From positions 1 to 36,982 of IMG/VR virus record IMGVR_UViG_3300025130_000003: DNA of 36,982 nt; one strand, 5' to 3'. Below the pieces are notes generated by a model. It did no database searches and was not told the origin of the DNA. It saw only the letters and a program-made list of their open reading frames with translations. Below, one piece after another: positions 29,712 to 36,982 of this stretch (within the stretch, counting starts at the first letter, position 1; each line of letters begins with the position of its first letter). A program made the position numbers and the translations under genes. The stretch comes from a virus.

Positions 29712-29965
29712 AACAGTTCAAACTTAAATCACGATGTCAGAAATGCGGTGCTATAAAAGGGCGATTTTGGTATGCTGATGCGGCTTATCTCATTAAAGAG
29801 GAGAACGGAAAAGAATGCGAATTGATCAAGAGGCTATGTCCAGTTTGCGGCTTCCAATGGGACGAGACCCCGTTATTGGGGACGCAGTCAGAAAAATTAG
29901 CAATGCAATGGGTAAAAAAACTCATGACCTGGTTGCTACGATTATTTGCGGGGACGAAGGAGTAG
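29708..29965 (+). CDS. Small zinc-ribbon protein
   Basis: 85 residues from ATG 29708, which overlaps the TerL stop as ATGA (an ATG at 29702 is also in frame). CQKCGAIKGRFWYAD and LCPVCGFQWDE form a C4 zinc ribbon; the tail WVKKLMTWLLRLFAG is an amphipathic helix. It overlaps the next gene by 58 nt. Position between TerL and glycosyltransferase is unusual; no function is known. Confidence 0.6.
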   Translation: MKQFKLKSRCQKCGAIKGRFWYADAAYLIKEENGKECELIKRLCPVCGFQWDETPLLGTQSEKLAMQWVKKLMTWLLRLFAGTKE

Positions 29966-30858
29966 AAAGTTTAAAGGCAACAATAGACAGCCTCACATTT
30001 TGCGACTTGATCGTAATTTCGTTTAACGGATCAGCAGAAAACTTCGAGAAAGTAAAGACCTATAGCAACGGTAATATTGACGTCTTTAAAGGTATTTTCC
30101 AGAACTTTGCGTGGGCACGAAACACTTGTTTAGAGCGACTTACAGAAACGAACATAGACGCAGAATGGCTTTTGTGGGTAGACTCAGACGATATTTGCTC
30201 GGAAAAACTGCAAAAAGGATTGAAGCGATACATCCAAAAAGTAGAAGAGCAAGATAAAGATGGGAAAATAGACAAAATTGCTCTAGAGGTTGAGAATAAC
30301 CACGCAGGAGAGACATTTCTGCAAGTTAGACTATATAAACCGTATGCGAAGTGGGAACGATGCGTCCACGAGCAGATAATTTCCCCAGGGGAAACGGCAA
30401 ACATTGTGGGAGCGAAGATTGTCCACTATGGCTACGACGACCCAGACAAAGTAGCGTTTAAAAGAGTCAGGAATAAAGACCTTTTACTTCAATCGCTTGA
30501 AAAGATTGGGCTGAACCCAACCGATTGCATGGCTTTAGGACGTATGGAATTAATGGACGGCAAGCCAAACGAATCGTTAAAATGGCTATATGCGTGCCTC
30601 TGCTTTGATGTTCAAAAAGATGATTTAAACGCTGCAAACTACTACTTAGGAATGGCGTTCGAGGCTCTTGGAAAAACAGAGACAGCGAGCGAGCTTTACA
30701 GGGAAAGCACACATCCTGATGCTAAATTTAAACTTGGAATGCTCTGGAACGACATAAAACTACTTTCGCAGTATGTTTTAACTGGGCCAACAGTTAATAA
30801 GTATGGCACTCAGTACGCTGTGTTTTCGCAAATTGCAAAGGAAAAAATCTTTAAATAG
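29908..30858 (+). CDS. Family 2 glycosyltransferase
   Basis: 316 residues from ATG 29908 (an extended reading from 29815 overlaps the zinc-ribbon gene more). GT-A fold signs: LVATIICGDEGVESLKATID at the N-terminus, NFAWARNTCLE, and WLLWVDSDD with the metal-binding DxD. Then KWERCVHEQI and a TPR-like helical tail (MALGRMELMDGKPNESLKWL, AANYYLGMAFEALGKTETAS), an arrangement known in bacterial GT2-TPR proteins. Substrate unknown. Placed between terminase and portal, it may glycosylate a virion protein or DNA-linked group, or alter host surface sugars to exclude other phages. Confidence 0.75.
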   Translation: MGKKTHDLVATIICGDEGVESLKATIDSLTFCDLIVISFNGSAENFEKVKTYSNGNIDVFKGIFQNFAWARNTCLERLTETNIDAEWLLWVDSDDICSEKLQKGLKRYIQKVEEQDKDGKIDKIALEVENNHAGETFLQVRLYKPYAKWERCVHEQIISPGETANIVGAKIVHYGYDDPDKVAFKRVRNKDLLLQSLEKIGLNPTDCMALGRMELMDGKPNESLKWLYACLCFDVQKDDLNAANYYLGMAFEALGKTETASELYRESTHPDAKFKLGMLWNDIKLLSQYVLTGPTVNKYGTQYAVFSQIAKEKIFK

Positions 30859-30868
30859 TCTAATTTTA

Positions 30869-30918
30869 CATTTTGCGAAAAATACGGCTTGACTTTTTCA
30901 TTTTGCAAAATGCATATT
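30869..30918 (+). promoter_or_regulatory. Late promoter with palindromic operator before the portal gene
   Basis: TTGACT (30889-30894), 18 bp, CATATT (30913-30918). The spacer contains the perfect 14-bp palindrome CATTTTGCAAAATG (30899-30912), and an imperfect copy CATTTTGCGAAAAA lies 30 bp upstream (30869-30882). Two equal sites three helical turns apart over a -35/-10 pair are a classic regulator layout. The binding protein is unknown; the minus-strand HTH protein is a candidate. Confidence 0.5.
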
Positions 30919-30945
30919 TACATTATGCAAAAAGGCTCTAGCTGG

Positions 30946-32952
30946 ATGGATTCGGCGCAAAAAATGCACGAATCCCACGAGCATGCTGTTCAATGGTGGG
31001 GAAAGGATAACGACCGTTTTGTAACCGCAGTAAATTTTATTGGCGGTGACCAATGGACAGCAGAAGAAAAAGAGCTTTTCCGCAAAAAAAATAAAGCCCC
31101 AATCGTTTATAACTATGTTCGCCCAGCCCTCAGAACCGCCGTAGGACTGTTTATTCAAAACAAATACGCAGGGAAATTCGCTCCTTTCCAACCAGAGGAT
31201 CAACCACTTTCTGATGTTTTGGAATCGTTGAACGTCTGGAATTCCAATCAACAAAACGATCAATATCGAGACATCGATACGTTTCAAACAGGATGGGGCG
31301 CAGGAAGAGCTTGTCAAATTTGCTATATGCAGACATTCGAAGACGGGCGTTATCGAATGCGGACTGACAATCTGAGTCCGCTTCAAGTGTACTGGGATCC
31401 CAGTTCCAGGCACTATATCATCAGAGACGATGCAACATTTGTAGACGTTGTCTGGTGGTTAACGGCAGACCAAATAGCCGAAATGTTTCCAGATAAAGAA
31501 GACTTGCACGAGACTTTATACGCTTTGAACAGAGAAGAAAGTAACTATCAATCGACAACAAACAAAAAAACAGATCGAGACCACGAAACAAAGGACGAGC
31601 AAGACGGCACTTTTAAGGTAATTGAACGCTTTTACAAAAAGCGAGTTACCGAACGATTCGCTGTTTCCGATGAGGGACGGGTAGATTTTGAAAACGAAGA
31701 ACAAGCGAACGAATACAAACAGAAACACAAGAAACCTACAAAAAGTAGAACGGTAGAAAAATTGTTTCAGGCTGTTCTCATCCCCTATTGGTCACAAACT
31801 GAATTTGCCGTCAACGGGGAATATCATTGCCAGCCAAGAATGACCGATGCAGATTTCCCAGACGAAGGACAATTAATTTTCCCAGTCTTGGAATTTATAG
31901 CGGAATCTTTCAATGGTTCTATCAACAGCTTCACAGATGACCAAATTGCACCCAACAAAATGACCAACGGAATGTTATCTAATTGGTATCACAACGTCAA
32001 ACATAGCTCAAGTGCGCCAGGCTATTTAATCGACCCAACAGCTTTTAAATCGGAAAACGATGCTAAATTATTCGAAAAATATGGTTCAGAAGGCGATCGC
32101 AGATTTCGCGTAAACGCTGGACGAGCTGGTGATGCGCTATTCGAAATTCCAAAAGGGCAACCACTTAATAGCGATGTTAACAAACTAGTTGAGATGTCAG
32201 CGATGGCTCAAGAAGAGTTTAGCGCAGCTCCTAAAGCGTTAAAAGGAATGAGTCAAAGCGGTCAAAGCGGAATACTCCAAGAACAATTGATGCAGCAAGC
32301 GTACACGCAACATCAACAGGCAATCGCAAACTGGAAGATGTTCATGAAAATGCGAATTATGCTCCGTTACGCTTATTGGAGACAATATTACACAGATGAA
32401 AAAGTTATCCGTATCACAAAAGACGGTAAGAACGATTATCTTACAATCAATAAAGAGCAATGGGAGACGGATGAATACGGCTATCAAACTGGAAATATAA
32501 TTAAATGGAATGATATAAACGCTGCGCCTTATGACGTTGTGATCGAAGACTCAACCCAATCACCAAGTATTAGAAAGAAAAATCTTGACATTGTACAGGC
32601 TTTAATGCAATCGGGATCGGCTGCGCAAGACCCCGTTCTTCTAACAATGCTAACTATGTATTGGCTAGAGCAAAACGATGCAAGTCAGGATTTCAAAACT
32701 CAGGTAAAAGAATGGTCAACTGTTCTAAAGCAGCAGAAACAACAGCAAATGCAGAACGAGCAGCAACAGCAAGAGCTTGACCAGACTCAGCAAGCTCAAC
32801 AAATAGCGCAGACAGAGGCGGAGCAAGCACCCACCCAAAGAGGGGCGCAGCCAGACCAAGATGAGCTAATTCGACAATTTATGAACAAGCAAGCTGGATT
32901 AGCCAGCCAGACAATTCCCCAGTCTGAGTTAGTGGGGCATCCCAACCAATAG
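30946..32952 (+). CDS. Portal protein (P22-like)
   Basis: 668 residues from ATG 30946 (MDSAQKMHESHEHAVQWWGK); upstream in-frame codons lie in the proposed promoter. Features: DRFVTAVNFIGGDQWTAEEK, APIVYNYVRPALRTAVGLF, PLQVYWDPSSR, DQIAPNKMTNGMLSNWYHNV and SGILQEQLMQQAYTQHQQAI, matching large podovirus portals. The last 70 residues are Q-rich, which in P22 form the barrel. It forms the dodecameric ring for DNA entry and tail attachment. Size is close to P22 gp1 (725 residues). Confidence 0.85.
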   Translation: MDSAQKMHESHEHAVQWWGKDNDRFVTAVNFIGGDQWTAEEKELFRKKNKAPIVYNYVRPALRTAVGLFIQNKYAGKFAPFQPEDQPLSDVLESLNVWNSNQQNDQYRDIDTFQTGWGAGRACQICYMQTFEDGRYRMRTDNLSPLQVYWDPSSRHYIIRDDATFVDVVWWLTADQIAEMFPDKEDLHETLYALNREESNYQSTTNKKTDRDHETKDEQDGTFKVIERFYKKRVTERFAVSDEGRVDFENEEQANEYKQKHKKPTKSRTVEKLFQAVLIPYWSQTEFAVNGEYHCQPRMTDADFPDEGQLIFPVLEFIAESFNGSINSFTDDQIAPNKMTNGMLSNWYHNVKHSSSAPGYLIDPTAFKSENDAKLFEKYGSEGDRRFRVNAGRAGDALFEIPKGQPLNSDVNKLVEMSAMAQEEFSAAPKALKGMSQSGQSGILQEQLMQQAYTQHQQAIANWKMFMKMRIMLRYAYWRQYYTDEKVIRITKDGKNDYLTINKEQWETDEYGYQTGNIIKWNDINAAPYDVVIEDSTQSPSIRKKNLDIVQALMQSGSAAQDPVLLTMLTMYWLEQNDASQDFKTQVKEWSTVLKQQKQQQMQNEQQQQELDQTQQAQQIAQTEAEQAPTQRGAQPDQDELIRQFMNKQAGLASQTIPQSELVGHPNQ

Positions 32953-32962
32953 GCGGATATTA

Positions 32963-34237
32963 ATGAATCAATTACTTAAAATTTTACGGTCACCAGATAG
33001 CGTAGACGTTGGAGATGGAGGTGCCCCAGATTCGGCAAGCACTACCGCTGCAATGGATGCTACAAGTGATTTTGAATTCGGCAAGCCGACCGAATCCGAG
33101 CAAAACTTTGAAGGAGGCGACCAAGCCCAACCTGAAAAAAGCGATGCGAAATCAGACGGCCAGCGATTGAGTGAATTGCTCAAGAATAAAGAGGGCCATT
33201 TAACAGATGAGGACTTAGCCTTAGTGGAAAAATATGAGTCTGGTGAACTAGACCCAGAGGAACCCACAACGGAAGAGCCAAAAGAGCAACAACAGCCTAA
33301 AAGTGACCCCGTACAGGACGCTTTGAAGGAAGTTGGAGCTAAAAGCCTAGAAGAGCTTGCCTCAAAGATTAAAGAATTGAAGAGATTTATTGGTTCTAGG
33401 GACGCACAAGCGTATAAACAACTTGAGCAGCAGCACCATGATTTGAGTAAAAAAGCGCAAAACCACCAACAATGGCTGAAAGATTTACAGTCTGCACGAC
33501 CAGAGGCGATCGAATATCTCCAAACTGTGTTGGGTCAGAATAAACAGATTTTAAGCCAATTGCCACAAGGTGATTTTGACCAAATTATTGATGAAGATGA
33601 ATTCATTAGCCCAGATGCAGGACGAAAAGTTAACCGAATAATTGGTAGTTTGAAAAACCAAGTGGAGACATTGCAACAGCAGCTTTCCGAGGTTTACCAG
33701 TCCAGTCAAGAGGCTAGCGAATTTTATCGGAAGCAATCGCGTGAAGCCATGAGGAACGCAGCCAGACAGGATATTAAAACTGAATTGGCGACAATCGCTG
33801 GCAGGCCTGAATTTAGGGAATATTTCCTCCCAAAATCTGGAACAGTTCAGGAATTGATGGACGACTACTGGAAAGGTCACGACGGAGACCCGATTGACCC
33901 AAGGGCTAAACCTTTAGTAGAAATCTTTGAAAAAGCTAAAGAGCTTGGAATTGACGACTATAAGAAAGCCTTTGAGATCGCAGCTAGAACCATTGCTTTT
34001 GAGAAAATGCAAGGGAAACTATTAGGCGCAGAACAACGTGGTGTCCAAAAAATTCAGAACGCAAAAAGGTCCATCACGCCAGCGGCGAGCGGAACAAAAA
34101 CAGAAACAAACTATACCATCGAAGATGTCAACGCTATGGTAAAGGGCAATAAACCGATACCAAGTAAATGGCTAGACTCCTACGGTGATTTAGACTTAAA
34201 CAAAATCCCAGCAGCCATAAGGGCGCAACTGGAATAA
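32963..34237 (+). CDS. Capsid scaffolding-like protein
   Basis: 424 residues. The first 120 residues are acidic and disordered (PTEEPKEQQQPKSD), followed by long helices (LKELKRFIGSRDAQAYKQLE, NHQQWLKDLQSARPEAIEYL, KNQVETLQQQLSEVYQSSQE). The C-terminus is a short acidic/aromatic domain. Composition and position between portal and coat fit a scaffold. A DNA-binding or protease function is not seen. Confidence 0.7.
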   Translation: MNQLLKILRSPDSVDVGDGGAPDSASTTAAMDATSDFEFGKPTESEQNFEGGDQAQPEKSDAKSDGQRLSELLKNKEGHLTDEDLALVEKYESGELDPEEPTTEEPKEQQQPKSDPVQDALKEVGAKSLEELASKIKELKRFIGSRDAQAYKQLEQQHHDLSKKAQNHQQWLKDLQSARPEAIEYLQTVLGQNKQILSQLPQGDFDQIIDEDEFISPDAGRKVNRIIGSLKNQVETLQQQLSEVYQSSQEASEFYRKQSREAMRNAARQDIKTELATIAGRPEFREYFLPKSGTVQELMDDYWKGHDGDPIDPRAKPLVEIFEKAKELGIDDYKKAFEIAARTIAFEKMQGKLLGAEQRGVQKIQNAKRSITPAASGTKTETNYTIEDVNAMVKGNKPIPSKWLDSYGDLDLNKIPAAIRAQLE

Positions 34238-34252
34238 CAGAAAGGTTAAACA

Positions 34253-35524
34253 ATGGGCGCATCAGCGTTATCGACCGAACTCCGAGTTAAGGCTTGGAAA
34301 CAAAAAGGGATTAATAAATTGGTTAAAGAATCAAATTATTTTAATCTCTCAACCTACACGGACACAACCACCACACCGGCGAATCCAAAGGATTTCAAAA
34401 AAGTCCCATCGGCGTGTATGATGACAGTTGGCGATTCCTTGGAAACGGGAAAAACCTCAGTTACCATTCCATGGTTCGATGAACTCAAGAGCAGTTATCG
34501 TGGTGGTCTGCAAAAAGAAGAAGGTCACGAGGAAGAGAGAAGTCTCAAGCCTTTTACGGCATACTACAACGTTTTCCGGAAATCAACGCCAGTTTCCGAC
34601 GAATCCGTTGATGGCGATGCACAAGAATATTGGGACTTAGCGGCGAAAGCCAGCGATGCTTTGTACACTTATTTTGGAAAATACTTCGATTTCGCAGCCC
34701 ACAGAGCAATTTGCGAAGGCGCAAACGATTTGTTGACCGAGTCTTCATTTTGGACTGGTTCAACTTTCACTAGCGCTCCTGTAGCAAAGGCTATACATCC
34801 AAGAGTGTTAGTTACTGGAAACACGGATTTCGTGACTTGGAACAACACCACGGCTACTTATGACGGAAACATCAATACCGCAGCTGGCGCGCTTTCCGCA
34901 ACATCGGGAATGACCATCGCTAAGGTTTTTGAGGTTTCGCACATCGCCAGCCGTAGAATTCGTCCTTTAAAGTGGAACTATAAAGGCCAGGAAGTAAACT
35001 GGATTTTAATGGTTTCGCCGATTCAAGCTTACCAGATTGGGCAAGATTCAACCGCCATTACAGGAATGGTTGATCGTGCTCGTCAAGGCGATGACCGAGG
35101 CATGGAAAATCGTGCATTAACTGGAATTATCGGATGTTGGGGAGGCGTTTTGGTTGTTGTTGACCAATATGCTCCAGTTTACGATCATAGCTTAACCGCT
35201 GGAAGTCGTTTCGATTACTTCCAACCAGATTACGGCGTAAATGCAGACCCGACTCGTGTTGGACATGGAGCAGGAGCGGCTACAGGAACTTGTGAGGTAG
35301 CGCAACTTTTAGGCGATAAGGCTTTAGTTAACGCTTTTCCTATGTTGCCTAAGATCATGAAAAAGACCAGTACAGATTATGATTTCACCAAGGATATGGC
35401 GATTATGGCCAAATTGGGCGTTCAACGTCCTGATTTTCGAGCCAGCACAGATTCCACTATTCCTACTAATGAAACTTCATTTCTGTACTTAACCGCAACA
35501 CCTTCAACCTCTTACTTAGGGTAA
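34253..35524 (+). CDS. Major capsid protein (N4-gp56-like)
   Basis: 423 residues, ribosome binding site aaagg (34239-34245 region). GDSLETGKTSVTIPWFDELK, EEERSLKPFTAYYNVFRKST and SDALYTYFGKYFDFAAHRAI fit the N4-gp56 (DUF4043) coat family: conserved E-loop/N-arm, spine helix, and the C-terminal FGxxxDxxxxAI element. A central segment (KWNYKGQEVNWILMVSPIQA) is in the A-domain. Follows the scaffold by 15 nt. It builds the HK97-fold shell. A P22-type coat is possible, but the motifs favour N4-gp56. Confidence 0.8.
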   Translation: MGASALSTELRVKAWKQKGINKLVKESNYFNLSTYTDTTTTPANPKDFKKVPSACMMTVGDSLETGKTSVTIPWFDELKSSYRGGLQKEEGHEEERSLKPFTAYYNVFRKSTPVSDESVDGDAQEYWDLAAKASDALYTYFGKYFDFAAHRAICEGANDLLTESSFWTGSTFTSAPVAKAIHPRVLVTGNTDFVTWNNTTATYDGNINTAAGALSATSGMTIAKVFEVSHIASRRIRPLKWNYKGQEVNWILMVSPIQAYQIGQDSTAITGMVDRARQGDDRGMENRALTGIIGCWGGVLVVVDQYAPVYDHSLTAGSRFDYFQPDYGVNADPTRVGHGAGAATGTCEVAQLLGDKALVNAFPMLPKIMKKTSTDYDFTKDMAIMAKLGVQRPDFRASTDSTIPTNETSFLYLTATPSTSYLG

Positions 35525-35539
35525 GAAAGGAGTAATAAA

Positions 35540-35842
35540 ATGCCAACCACAACATTATTAGACGTTAAAACTAGAGGCGTTGAAGAGCGGCACGATGGTA
35601 CTCTTGCTTTAACATCGGTCGCCAATACGACTCACCTTGCAACTATTACGTTTGCAAGGGCTTATCGTAGCACCCCAAAGGTTAAACAAGTTGGAACAGA
35701 TTCTAGCTATGGAATGGTTCTTTCTAAGGGCATTTCCTCAGTTACCGCAACTCAAGTGGTGGTGGGATTTCGCTCGCACGCTAGTGGTTCGGGTGATGCT
35801 TCGATAACGGTCTATGCCGATGTCGAAGGGGAATTTAACTAA
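35540..35842 (+). CDS. Small head decoration/stabilisation-like protein
   Basis: 100 residues, ribosome binding site aaagga at 35525-35530. It is beta-rich (TLALTSVANTTHLATITFAR, VSSVTATQVVVGFRSH-like VTATQVVVGFRSHASGSGDA), without helices. Abundant capsid-associated small proteins are often placed right after the coat gene, so a decoration or stabilisation role is inferred. It overlaps the next gene by one base. Confidence 0.55.
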   Translation: MPTTTLLDVKTRGVEERHDGTLALTSVANTTHLATITFARAYRSTPKVKQVGTDSSYGMVLSKGISSVTATQVVVGFRSHASGSGDASITVYADVEGEFN

Positions 35843-36138
35843 TGGCTAAGGTTCAGAAAGGGGGTGAGAAATTGCCCTCATTCCAGCATAAGGTTTGGCG
35901 TAGCATTCTTTTCTTTTTCAAGGTTAAAACCAACCCCGTTATGCACGGTATGGACTGCCTTGATATCAAGAATAATGTAAACCAAGCAGCTCTATCAGTA
36001 AGCGGAGAACGTGACGGGGACTTTATGAAATACGAGATTCTTTACACACAGAGAAATCTTGATATTTGCAAAAGTTATCTTAATGAAGGAAGTTTTCTGA
36101 TAGTTGAACCAGACTCAGGGTTAGAATTGAAAGGTTAG
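35842..36138 (+). CDS. Small head-associated protein
   Basis: 98 residues (TAATG overlap). MAKVQKGGEKLPSFQHKVWR is basic, then a short beta/helix mix (AALSVSGERDGDFMKYEILY). Situated between a decoration-like protein and the adaptor, it is probably a head or connector component. No family is recognised. Confidence 0.45.
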   Translation: MAKVQKGGEKLPSFQHKVWRSILFFFKVKTNPVMHGMDCLDIKNNVNQAALSVSGERDGDFMKYEILYTQRNLDICKSYLNEGSFLIVEPDSGLELKG

Positions 36139-36139
36139 A

Positions 36140-36787
36140 ATGAATACTTCTAATATTATTGACAAAGTATTTCAGATTCAGAAAAACCGAGTCAGCAAGT
36201 CAGATATTCTAACCTTTTTGAATATTGCCCAGAAATGGGCTTTCAAAAAAGACTTGGAAGCGTTTAAGCTGTACGCTGCGCTAAGCACGACAACTTCTAC
36301 GCTTTCCTATTCTTTTGCAACTTTAGCAACACCAGTACGAAAACTTATTGGAGTGACGCAACTTACCGATGAAGAAATATTTGGTACCAATCCTGTTACC
36401 ATTGACCCAGACTACGATTACGGAATGAACAGAGATTGGGCGGATCAGAGAACGGAGAACGCGCCTGGACGAATCGATGTTTTTGGGCAAACGTTCACTT
36501 TTATCGAAGACCCAGGGACCGAAGCAAATAAATGGAGATGGATTTATTACCGAAACCCAAATGATCTAACTGGAGTAACAGACAACGCAAATTTGATTAT
36601 TCCTGAGCAATATCATTTAAGTCTAATAAATGCAACTTGCAGGATTTGCGACTTCGAGACTTACCAAGAGCCTTTTTCGGCAAATGAAATAGAACCATTC
36701 TTTAGAGATTTTTGGTCAGACATGGCAGAAAATACCCTTTTAATTGGGCAAGGTGGAAATGGGATAAGCGAAGGGAATCTGCCATGA
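36140..36787 (+). CDS. Head-tail adaptor (connector) protein
   Basis: 215 residues: a helical start (NTSNIIDKVFQIQKNRVSKS, DILTFLNIAQKWAFKKDLEA) and end (PEQYHLSLINATCRICDFET, PFFRDFWSDMAENTLLIGQG) around a beta region (TSTLSYSFATLATPVRKLIG, GQTFTFIEDPG). This pattern is common to podovirus adaptors placed under the portal (P22 gp4-like or phage adaptor). It precedes the tail-tip gene with an ATGA overlap. Assignment is by size, layout and position. Confidence 0.6.
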   Translation: MNTSNIIDKVFQIQKNRVSKSDILTFLNIAQKWAFKKDLEAFKLYAALSTTTSTLSYSFATLATPVRKLIGVTQLTDEEIFGTNPVTIDPDYDYGMNRDWADQRTENAPGRIDVFGQTFTFIEDPGTEANKWRWIYYRNPNDLTGVTDNANLIIPEQYHLSLINATCRICDFETYQEPFSANEIEPFFRDFWSDMAENTLLIGQGGNGISEGNLP

Positions 36788-36982
36788 GCAATCCTCCGTT
36801 TTGCCAGTTGGGACGTAGATTTTATTATAATCCAGGGCCATTATATGTAAATGAGTTTGGTTCTGCTAGTTTGGTTCCAAATGCTACGGCGAACGGGGAT
36901 AACCCTTATTTGTTTTATTTTAATATAGCCTATGTGGATACCCGAGCCTACCTAGTATCACCATTAGCACATTCATTTAGCA
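36784..36982 (+). CDS. Tail-tip/fibre-like protein A, 5' part (continues at base 1)
   Basis: ATG 36784 overlaps the adaptor stop. It reads MSNPPFCQLGRRFYYNPGPL, then YVNEFGSASLVPNATANGDN, and runs into the terminal repeat. In the left copy of the repeat the segment is YVNALGSAS, so the two mismatches change A to E and L to F. Joined to 1-629 it gives about 225 residues. The first 29 nt equal those of 3250-3278 with one difference, so the conserved 5' end is shared with paralogue B. Confidence 0.7.
   Translation, partial: MSNPPFCQLGRRFYYNPGPLYVNEFGSASLVPNATANGDNPYLFYFNIAYVDTRAYLVSPLAHSFS
36836..36982. repeat. Direct terminal repeat, right copy
   Basis: Repeats bases 1-147 with two differences (a at 36854, t at 36856). 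Both alter the protein (E-F instead of A-L), so the copies could stem from two strains in the sample or from end-of-contig read errors. Confidence 0.9.

Noticed and set aside
30898-31413. Long minus-strand ORF opposite the portal gene (also 7739-8209 and 9010-9438)
   Set aside because: They are rich in F, S, L and C, lack ribosome binding sites and lie fully opposite well-supported genes, so they are shadows.
1-36982. tRNA or rRNA genes
   Set aside because: No cloverleaf with a TTCGAAT-type T arm and matching acceptor was found by eye; isolated ttcga matches fall inside coding genes.

Overview
The window is a complete, or nearly complete, AT-rich double-stranded DNA phage genome of podovirus type, assembled as a circle. 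The first 147 bases recur at the last 147 (36836-36982) with two mismatches, so the molecule is about 36.8 kb. One gene (36784 -> 629) runs across the ends. Late genes follow a P22-like order: small and large terminase, portal, scaffold, coat, adaptor, stabilisation/tail hub, then ejection proteins. The coat protein looks like the N4-gp56 fold. No integrase, prophage repressor or tRNA was seen. The host cannot be named. Several phage proteins carry signal peptides and the endolysin is an M15-type peptidase, which fits a bacterium with a cell wall, probably with a periplasm.

Layout. 27.56-36.98 kb and 0-4.2 kb: packaging (TerS, TerL), a zinc-ribbon protein and a glycosyltransferase inserted before the portal, then portal, scaffold, coat, small head proteins, adaptor, tail hub and two paralogous tail-tip proteins. 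4.2-12.4 kb: exported and fibre-like proteins, four ejection-type internal virion proteins (the largest with an HEIDH zinc-protease motif) and a lectin-like fibre. 12.4-15.0 kb: three signal- or anchor-bearing exported proteins, the M15 endolysin and a holin-like protein. 15.0-19.63 kb: a foreign island of restriction-modification genes. 19.58-20.12 kb: two small minus-strand genes. 20.2-26.3 kb: the replication/recombination operon (annealing protein, SSB-like protein, Gp157, DnaD/O-like initiator, primase-helicase, NinG, sigma factor). 26.3-27.4 kb: an opposing operon of tiny genes (HTH, zinc ribbons).

The most unusual part is 15.0-19.6 kb. Its modules are separated by long imperfect hairpins that share one architecture and similar ends. 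The element 15383-15473, the element 17341-17404 and a diverged one at 19210-19298 all resemble integron attC sites. ORFs end inside or just before them, and the modules begin with a common motif. The cargo is a DnaJ-type zinc-finger protein, a methyltransferase plus an endonuclease with an in-frame amber codon, a second methyltransferase plus a truncated endonuclease, and remnants of two further methyltransferases. This looks like an integron-style cassette array captured by a phage, with nucleases decayed and methyltransferases kept. That would protect phage DNA without making restriction enzymes.

A second unusual element lies at 21840-22010: a promoter followed by a leader of about 130 nt with several interlocking helices (pseudoknots) and a hairpin covering the ribosome binding site of a 33-residue ORF. 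The late promoter before the portal gene contains a perfect 14-bp palindrome with a second, imperfect copy 30 bp upstream. Together with the phage sigma factor this suggests a dedicated late-gene switch.
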